Both the position numbers and the translations under genes were made by a program. This document shows, piece after piece, positions 29,587 through 34,740 of a stretch of 34,740 nucleotides of DNA. How positions within the stretch are numbered: the first letter of the stretch is position 1; the number at the start of each line of letters is the position of its first letter. Origin of the DNA: Candidatus Kuenenia stuttgartensis (GTDB taxonomy: Bacteria; Planctomycetota; Planctomycetia; Planctomycetales; Planctomycetaceae); assembly GCA_945904015.1 (NCBI GenBank), contig CAMDPK010000078.1, forward strand, positions 1 to 34,740. The letters are read 5' to 3'. A model generated the notes under the pieces. That model was not told where the DNA came from. It worked only from the letters and a program-made list of their open reading frames with translations, and made no database searches.

Positions 29587-31707
29587 TTATCCGCGAGGCG
29601 GACGGCCTTGACTACCGGGGACAAAGAACTTGCCCAACGGGCCTCGATACGGTTTGCCCGTCATGGTTCGCCACTGTTGCAGTTGTTCCGGCGTCAGCAC
29701 CGCCAACATCCGTTGCAGAGCCTCTTGGGCATGAGTCACCAACGTCTCTGGTTTTGCCGAATCGTTGCGGATTAGCTCGTGGAAGCCGCGAAAAGCGTCA
29801 GCCTCGATGGCTCGCAAACGCTCTTTTTGATTGGCGTTGAGCTTCAAGGTTTTGGCCACATCCAGTTCGCGGAGTGCTCGCGTCCCCTGACATTGCAGAG
29901 CGATTTGTCCCAGCCGGTGCCGTTGATCGGCAGTCAGGATCACCGCCAGCGCGGTTTCGTGCTCGCGGGCGATCACGAGCGTGCGCTGACGCTGCTCTTG
30001 TGTCGGCATCTCGCGAGGCCCACCGCGTGGCTCGTCGGAACGCGCATTCATTTTCGCAAGCTGTTCGCGCTGTTCGGGCGTTGCTTCCAAATCGTCAAGC
30101 ACCCCCGTTTCTCTCAGCAAGTAGTTTTGCCGATCGGCTCGCAACACCGCCAAATCGTCCAGGATCGTCTTCACACGATCGCGTTCGATGGCCAATTCCG
30201 CCTGTGCTTCCGGCTTCGTTTCCCGTTGCTTGATGAACTCCTGGTAGTACTCGAGCGCGGCTTCGAGCAGCCGTTTGCGCAAGCCTTCCTGGAACGGGTT
30301 GTCCGACAACTCTTCTTCGGCGACGCGAATCATTTCGTCGGCGGCTCGGCGAGCCAATTCGAAGCGAGCTTCGGCCTCGATCGCGCGAGACTTGGTCGCG
30401 GCCTGCTCGCGAGACACCATTGCGGTCGTGACCATCAACCCGATCACTCCGCAGACCAATAGCAGCACGGCCGCACCAACGAACGACGGATGCCGACGCA
30501 TCCACTTTCGCGCTCGGTCCACCAGCGTCGGACGCCGAGCAAGAATGGGGATCTCGTCGAGATATCGTCGCAGATCGGCGGCCATCTCACCGGCGGTCGC
30601 GTAGCGTTCGGCGGGACTCTTCGCGGTCGCCTTGAGCACGATCGTTTCCAACTCGATCGGAATTGCACGGTCGATCTGTCTCAGCGGACGCGGATCGTCG
30701 TTGAGAATCTGCAACAACAACGTCGGGCGATCTGTGCCGGAGAAGATCGGTGCCAGCGAGAGCATCTCGTACAAGCTTGCGCCGAGCGAATAAACGTCCG
30801 CGCGATGATCGACTGGAACCCGACGGCCAGACGCTTGTTCGGGACTCATGTAACGCAGCGTGCCAACCAGATCGCCGGTCTGAGTCACGCCGACATCGGC
30901 GACGATTTGGGCCAAGCCGAAGTCCGTGATCCAGACGGCTCCCTTGGCATCGAGCAACAGATTGGCGGGCTTGATGTCACGATGCACGATCCCGGCTTCG
31001 TGGGCGTAATCCAGCGCGTCGGCCACCTGAGCCGCGATGCGTGCGGACGTTCGAAAACTCTCGCGGCTGCGTCCTGAATGCTGCGTGCCGCTTGTCGCGT
31101 AGGATTTCGCAACCGTCGCACTGGCGTGATACGCGGCGGTGGTCGCCAGCGACGAGGAACTCAGATCGTTCGGCGAATCTCCTCGCAACTCTCGAATAAC
31201 CGCCGCGAGCGACCGTCCCTCGATGAGTTGCATCGCATAGAAATGGACGCCGCGCTCACAACCGACGGCGTACACCGGCACGATGTTCGTGTGATGCAAC
31301 TGAGCCGCCGCGGTTGCTTCATTCTTGAAACGCTGCAACTGCTTGGTATCGAGCGACGCTGCGAACGGCAACACCTTGAGCGCGACTCGACGTCCGAGCG
31401 AAAGCTGAATCGCTTCGTAGACGACCCCCATGCCGCCACGACCGATCTCATTCAGAATCTGAAAGTCGCCCAGCGGTGTCGCGGTGAACTCAGGCTGCAA
31501 TTGCGGAATCGGCACCGGAGGTCGCAACGACTGCGCCAATTCGATCCCATCGAAGCATTCCGAGAGTTGATCGACCAACTCCGGATACCGCGCGAGATAC
31601 GTTTGGCGATCCGGTTTGTGCCCTGCTTCCAACTCCGCGAGATACTCGCGCGACGCTTGCAGGATTCGCGGATCGTCTTGCGTGAGGTCGTCTTGGTGGG
31701 CGTTCAT
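29587..31707 (-). CDS. Membrane Ser/Thr protein kinase with LTxxQ-type outer domain
   Basis: The N-terminal 80 residues are a linker typical of planctomycete kinases. The Hanks-type kinase domain (about 81-385) has GRGGMGVVYEA (89-99), catalytic K111, HRDIKPANLLLD (D244) and DFGLA (D262). One membrane helix (about 409-430) follows. The part after it (431-706) is helical and carries EATPEQREQL, LTADQRHRLG (591-600), LKLNANQKERL (621-631) and LTPEQLQQW (671-679), the same motif series as the CotH protein next door. I chose the ATG at 31707, which overlaps the sigma factor stop as ATGA, over a longer frame from 31758. It is 706 aa. It is probably regulated with the sigma factor. Confidence 0.9.
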   Translation of the reverse strand: MNAHQDDLTQDDPRILQASREYLAELEAGHKPDRQTYLARYPELVDQLSECFDGIELAQSLRPPVPIPQLQPEFTATPLGDFQILNEIGRGGMGVVYEAIQLSLGRRVALKVLPFAASLDTKQLQRFKNEATAAAQLHHTNIVPVYAVGCERGVHFYAMQLIEGRSLAAVIRELRGDSPNDLSSSSLATTAAYHASATVAKSYATSGTQHSGRSRESFRTSARIAAQVADALDYAHEAGIVHRDIKPANLLLDAKGAVWITDFGLAQIVADVGVTQTGDLVGTLRYMSPEQASGRRVPVDHRADVYSLGASLYEMLSLAPIFSGTDRPTLLLQILNDDPRPLRQIDRAIPIELETIVLKATAKSPAERYATAGEMAADLRRYLDEIPILARRPTLVDRARKWMRRHPSFVGAAVLLLVCGVIGLMVTTAMVSREQAATKSRAIEAEARFELARRAADEMIRVAEEELSDNPFQEGLRKRLLEAALEYYQEFIKQRETKPEAQAELAIERDRVKTILDDLAVLRADRQNYLLRETGVLDDLEATPEQREQLAKMNARSDEPRGGPREMPTQEQRQRTLVIAREHETALAVILTADQRHRLGQIALQCQGTRALRELDVAKTLKLNANQKERLRAIEADAFRGFHELIRNDSAKPETLVTHAQEALQRMLAVLTPEQLQQWRTMTGKPYRGPLGKFFVPGSQGRPPRG

Positions 31708-32312
31708 GGCTTCGCCTCGTTGAACTCTTTCTTCAGTTTTGTCAGGCCACGCAGCCACAACTTTTCGACACTGTCCACGCTGCGGTTCATGCGATCCGCT
31801 ACCTGCGGAAACGTCAGCCCCTCCAGGTGCCGCAACACAAGCACCGTCTGGTAATCCTCCGGCAGCCGAGCCATCGCTTCGGCCACCAGCAGACTTTGTT
31901 CGCCGCGCATCACCTGTTCGCTCGGCGAACTATGCGGATCGGCCAACATCTGTCCGAGGGCGCAAGTCGATTGATCCAGATCCTCCGCCAGTTGGCGTTC
32001 CAATCGCAGGTCGCGAGCCTGCGTCCCCAAATACCGCCGCACGATGTTCGACAGTGTCGTCGCCAAAATCGTTCGCAACCACTGGGCAAACTGACCTTCG
32101 GCATGTCCGTGAAAATTGGGGAAGTGACGATGCGCTTCGAGAAATGTTTCTTGCACGACGTCGGACGCATCGACCTTTCCCTGCAACCGCCGGCCAATCT
32201 CAATTCGAGCCAACAACCGCAGGTAGTTGTGATACGACTCGAGCAGTTGCCCCAGCGTGGCACTGTCCCCCGCGCGAGCCTGTTCAATCCAGCGTCCGAT
32301 GTCCGCCGCCAT
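31704..32312 (-). CDS. ECF-type RNA polymerase sigma factor
   Basis: This 202-aa protein has the two sigma-70 parts of the ECF group. Region 2 runs about 20-95 and includes DASDVVQETFLEAHRHF. Region 4 runs about 140-195 and includes RLPEDYQTVLVLRHLEGLTF and the helix-turn-helix QVADRMNRSVDSVEKLW. It resembles the planctomycete ECF groups encoded beside Ser/Thr kinases. GGAG lies five bases before the ATG at 32312. The stop codon overlaps the kinase start by four bases, so they are translationally coupled, and the kinase probably controls this sigma factor's activity. No anti-sigma factor gene is present. Confidence 0.92.
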   Translation of the reverse strand: MAADIGRWIEQARAGDSATLGQLLESYHNYLRLLARIEIGRRLQGKVDASDVVQETFLEAHRHFPNFHGHAEGQFAQWLRTILATTLSNIVRRYLGTQARDLRLERQLAEDLDQSTCALGQMLADPHSSPSEQVMRGEQSLLVAEAMARLPEDYQTVLVLRHLEGLTFPQVADRMNRSVDSVEKLWLRGLTKLKKEFNEAKP

Positions 32313-32379
32313 GTCTGCTCCGATCGAGTTGTCGTCTCACGAATGGTAGTCACCTTGCGTGTTTCAAAACCGCCGCGCC

Positions 32380-32404
32380 GAGTGTCCGGCTAGCGGACGG
32401 ACTC
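32380..32404 (-). terminator. Hairpin over the folC stop codon
   Basis: GTCCG (32384-32388) pairs with CGGAC (32394-32398), and GAGT (32380-32383) with ACTC (32401-32404) across a two-base bulge. The folC stop codon TAG (32392-32390) is in the loop. It may end the folC transcript, although no U-run is visible. Confidence 0.45.
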
Positions 32405-33841
32405 TGCTGATCGAGAAGTCGCGTTCGTTGCTGAACGATCAGAGTGCCGATCGTCTCGTAAAATCAACTCGCGCATTTCGGCCGCAATGAAGAACGATCC
32501 CGTCACGCAAATCAGATCCTTCGAGGTGGTGATTCGCCGAGCAGTTTGCCAAGCCTCGGCCGGAGTCGATGCCAGATGGCACGGCACGTCGCTGACCGAT
32601 TGAATCAAGCGCAACAGTGATATCGGGGGAACCGCTCGAGGATTATTGAGGTACTGCGTCAAGATGATGGTGTCAAAACGAGGCAGCAATTGCCGAGCAA
32701 TCCCAACGACGTCCTTGTCTCTCGTCGCCGCAAAGATCAGCACGCGACGAGATGCTGGAATCTCAGGCGATAAGAATGACTCTTCGAGTGTCTGGCCCAG
32801 CGCGGAAATGGACTCCCAATTGTGACCGGCATCGACAATGACAGTTGGTCGCTGAGCCACGACTTCGATCCGCATCGGCCAACGCACACGAGCGAGTCCA
32901 ATCTGGGCCGCTTCTCGTGAGACGCTCCATCCCAATTGCCGGAGTTTGTCGATCGTTGCCAATGCGACTGCTGCGTTGTGTGCTTGATGCTCACCTGCCA
33001 GCGTGAGTGGCATTGCCGGCCACCGCTCGCCAGGAGTTTCAACGTCAACTGTTCCAAAGTTGGTCAGCGAATAACCCGAACCAGTGAGGCTGGATTTCAA
33101 GCAACCATGTGAAGCGTGAACGTAGCTGAAATCCCGGCCAAGCTGCCAAAGATCGGCCTGTTGCTCGCGGCATTTTTCAACGATCACCGCTTGCGCCTCC
33201 AGAGCCTGAACGCCGCTAATCACCGGAATCCGTGACTTCAATATTCCAGCTTTCTCACCGGCAATCTGAGTCAAAGTGCTGCCGAGCAATTGCGTATGGT
33301 CGCGGCTGATCGTGGTGAGGACACAAGCAATCGGCGAACAGACGTTCGTCGAATCTAACCGCCCTCCCAAGCCAACCTCCAAGATGACGATCTCCGCCCG
33401 CTGCATCTCAAAGAACAGCCATGCGAGAGCTGTCGTGACCTCAAAAAAGGTGGGACTGAATGGCGACGTGGCAGACTCACAGTGGCTGACAACAACTTGC
33501 ACTCGACGGACGAGCTCGACGATCTGATGCGGCGTCGGTCGCTGGCCGGCAACCTGCATCCGCTCTTCAAAGGCCTCCACATGTGGCGAAGTGTAGAGAC
33601 CAACTCGAAAGCCGGCCGAAGTGAGGATTTCGGCCAGCATGATTGCCGTTGAGCCCTTTCCCTTCGTTCCGGCGATATGGACCGTTGGCAAGCGGTTCTG
33701 TGGGTTATCGAGAAGCTCCAGCAGTCGGCGCATTCGGCTGAGCTTGAAATCCTGCTCACCACCAGCCGGTATTCGCTCAAAATTGATTCGGTCAAACAGG
33801 AAATGGATTGCCTGTTCGTAGGATTGAGCTGGCTCGATCAT
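32390..33841 (-). CDS. folC: Folylpolyglutamate synthase/dihydrofolate synthase
   Basis: FolC adds glutamate to dihydropteroate and to folates using ATP, a Mur ligase-type reaction. The P-loop is GTKGKGST (58-65), followed by GLYTSPHVEAFEERM, the EVGLGGRLDSTN loop and the metal-binding TTISRDHTQLLG. The C-terminal domain has VDAGHNWESI. At 483 aa it is slightly longer than usual. The start MIEPAQSYEQAIHFLFDRI aligns with family N-termini, but no ribosome binding site is visible before the ATG at 33841. It stands alone on the minus strand between the sigma factor and the rRNA region. Its stop codon lies in a hairpin. Confidence 0.92.
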   Translation of the reverse strand: MIEPAQSYEQAIHFLFDRINFERIPAGGEQDFKLSRMRRLLELLDNPQNRLPTVHIAGTKGKGSTAIMLAEILTSAGFRVGLYTSPHVEAFEERMQVAGQRPTPHQIVELVRRVQVVVSHCESATSPFSPTFFEVTTALAWLFFEMQRAEIVILEVGLGGRLDSTNVCSPIACVLTTISRDHTQLLGSTLTQIAGEKAGILKSRIPVISGVQALEAQAVIVEKCREQQADLWQLGRDFSYVHASHGCLKSSLTGSGYSLTNFGTVDVETPGERWPAMPLTLAGEHQAHNAAVALATIDKLRQLGWSVSREAAQIGLARVRWPMRIEVVAQRPTVIVDAGHNWESISALGQTLEESFLSPEIPASRRVLIFAATRDKDVVGIARQLLPRFDTIILTQYLNNPRAVPPISLLRLIQSVSDVPCHLASTPAEAWQTARRITTSKDLICVTGSFFIAAEMRELILRDDRHSDRSATNATSRSAESVR

Positions 33842-34145
33842 GGCAGAGTTGGAACGTCGAGAAAGACGCCCTCAAGTTGAAAAGACCAAGACATCGCGAT
33901 CAACGACTTCAAAAATACGCGAAGGACAGACGATTCCCGGTCGGTGGTTTCAAACGTCGGTCCGACACCGAAATTCCTTGCTGTCGCGAATTTCGCCGCA
34001 AGAACCTTTGAGTCTTGTTAGCCGCATCCGAAACGACTCACAAGAGATGTAATCGTGAGGGCGGCCACGATACGGTGCTGATTCAGCACTGAGGTGGCTG
34101 GACACTGCGAAGAAGAGACGGCAAAATCCTCCGCCTTGTGCATTT
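33842..34145. other. Gene-free region between folC and tRNA-Ile
   Basis: About 300 bases hold no gene. It must contain the folC promoter (minus) and probably the promoter of the tRNA-23S operon (plus). I see no convincing -35/-10 pair. A short palindrome GTGCT-GATTC-AGCAC is at 34076-34090. The end of a 16S rRNA gene, including the anti-Shine-Dalgarno CCTCC, is clearly absent. Confidence 0.6.
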
Positions 34146-34219
34146 GGGCGTATAGCTCAGTTGGCTAGAGCGCAGCTCTGATAAAGCTGAGGTCCTCGGT
34201 TCGAATCCAAGTACGCCCA
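34146..34219 (+). tRNA. tRNA-Ile (GAT anticodon)
   Basis: The 74-base sequence folds as a cloverleaf. The acceptor arms GGGCGTA and TACGCCC pair fully. The anticodon stem is CAGCT/AGCTG with loop CTGATAA, so the anticodon GAT (34180-34182) reads isoleucine codons. The T-loop is TTCGAATC. The discriminator base is A and CCA is not encoded. It stands first in the order Ile-Ala-23S, the usual spacer tRNA pair of rRNA operons. Confidence 0.95.
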
Positions 34220-34278
34220 CTCGTTCACTTCCGGAAGACATGATGGGGCTAGGTCTCACCCGGGAGCGTGAATGCTTC

Positions 34279-34351
34279 GGGGACGTAGCTCAATTGGGAG
34301 AGCACTAGCTTTGCAAGCTAGGGGTTGCCGGTTCGATCCCGGTCGTCTCCA
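34279..34351 (+). tRNA. tRNA-Ala (TGC anticodon)
   Basis: The 73-base sequence has acceptor arms GGGGACG/CGTCTCC with one G-T pair and anticodon stem CTAGC/GCTAG with loop TTTGCAA, so the anticodon is TGC (34312-34314). The T-loop is TTCGATCC. The discriminator base is A and CCA is not encoded. It lies 59 bases after tRNA-Ile and 266 bases before the 23S rRNA gene. Confidence 0.95.
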
Positions 34352-34361
34352 GTGGCAATAG

Positions 34362-34381
34362 ATCGGACTTCGTCCGATTTT
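34362..34381 (+). terminator. Terminator-like hairpin after tRNA-Ala
   Basis: ATCGGAC (34362-34368) pairs with GTCCGAT (34372-34378) around TTC, followed by a short T-run. By form it is an intrinsic terminator, 10 bases after tRNA-Ala and 236 bases before 23S. It could instead be a processing site or be read through by an antitermination complex. Confidence 0.5.
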
Positions 34382-34617
34382 CAAAAAGTCGGGCCGATCG
34401 GTTGACCCCCAGCGTGGATGCCAATAACATCCTCGCTCGCCTTTTGCGGTCGCCCAAAAATGCGGTCGTAAAATTTGACGTAGATCTTTGACAATTCGGT
34501 GGTTGTGAAATCTGCAATACACAATCTCAATGCGCTCCAAATGGAGCGTGAGCGTCCAAGGTGAATAAGCTTGAACGGCCGACGCGATGCGAATCGCGAG
34601 AAGCCAAAGATAAAAGT
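34382..34617 (+). other. Spacer between tRNA-Ala and 23S rRNA
   Basis: The spacer contains GATCTTTGACAATTCGG (34486 onward), whose TCTTTGACAA core resembles antitermination or processing sequences in rRNA spacers. It also contains TTGACA, which could be a -35 box of a separate 23S promoter. No convincing -10 follows at 16-18 bases. CGCTCCAAATGGAGCG near 34540 is a small hairpin. There is no protein gene. Confidence 0.45.
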
Positions 34618-34740
34618 GGTCAAGCAATTAAGGGCGTATGGAGGATGTCTTGGCACCAAGCGGCTCTGAAAGGCGTGGAAGGCTGCGATAAGTTCGGGGT
34701 AGCTGTCAAACAAGCGTTGATCCCGAAATTCCTGAGCAAA
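34618..34740 (+). rRNA. 23S ribosomal RNA, 5' end only
   Basis: From about 34618 the sequence (GGTCAAGCAATTAAGGGCGT and on) matches the conserved 5' end of bacterial 23S rRNA. Recognisable parts are the domain I stretch GGATGTCTTGGCACCAAG, then GGCGTGGAAGGCTGCGATAA. The gene runs past the window end. The exact mature 5' end is uncertain by a few bases. The 16S gene is not upstream. Confidence 0.92.

Noticed and set aside
33842..34145. A hidden 16S rRNA 3' end before tRNA-Ile
   Set aside because: I looked for the conserved 16S end (GGATCACCTCCTTT-like) and found nothing similar in this stretch.

Overview
The window looks like chromosomal DNA from a planctomycete. The support is the gene content (DUF1501 protein, glucose/sorbosone dehydrogenase fused to c-type haem motifs, ECF sigma factor coupled to a membrane Ser/Thr kinase, very large Gln-rich membrane protein beside MoxR/DUF58/BatA genes), GC-rich codon use, and a 23S rRNA gene with no 16S gene in front of it. 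Family or genus cannot be fixed from the sequence alone.

Layout. 1-9540: a truncated minus-strand gene at the left edge, a family 4-type uracil-DNA glycosylase, a secreted FKBP-type isomerase, a plus-strand sugar dehydrogenase/cytochrome fusion, a transglutaminase-like lipoprotein, the pair purD-epmA and an unknown membrane-anchored coiled-coil protein. 9871-25313: a co-directional plus-strand array of DUF1501 protein, SMP-30-like lactonase, MoxR ATPase, DUF58, BatA-like VWA protein, a 1323-residue DUF4175-like protein, three small genes ending in a retropepsin-like protease, a second VWA protein and a legumain/caspase-like (clan CD) peptidase. 25370-32312: a minus-strand block that reads, in transcription order, ECF sigma factor, Ser/Thr kinase, secreted CotH-type kinase, VTC-domain protein and DUF4956 membrane protein. 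32390-34740: folC, then tRNA-Ile(GAT), tRNA-Ala(TGC) and the 5' end of 23S rRNA.

How the genes may work together. The MoxR array has the form of a MoxR chaperone/VWA envelope system with two added proteases. The sigma-kinase-CotH-VTC-DUF4956 block looks like a signalling and extracytoplasmic phosphorylation module. The part of the membrane kinase predicted to face outward and the N-terminal part of the secreted CotH protein carry the same series of LTxxQ/LKLSDEQ-type helices, which suggests the two proteins share a domain. I consider this block the best candidate for an undescribed system.

A second theme is palindromes. At least fifteen long inverted repeats lie between genes, over stop codons, and in some cases inside reading frames. 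Their arms mostly differ from place to place, but two sequences recur (25310/29446 and 1260/16392). One palindrome appears to supply the N-terminus and signal peptide of the clan CD peptidase.
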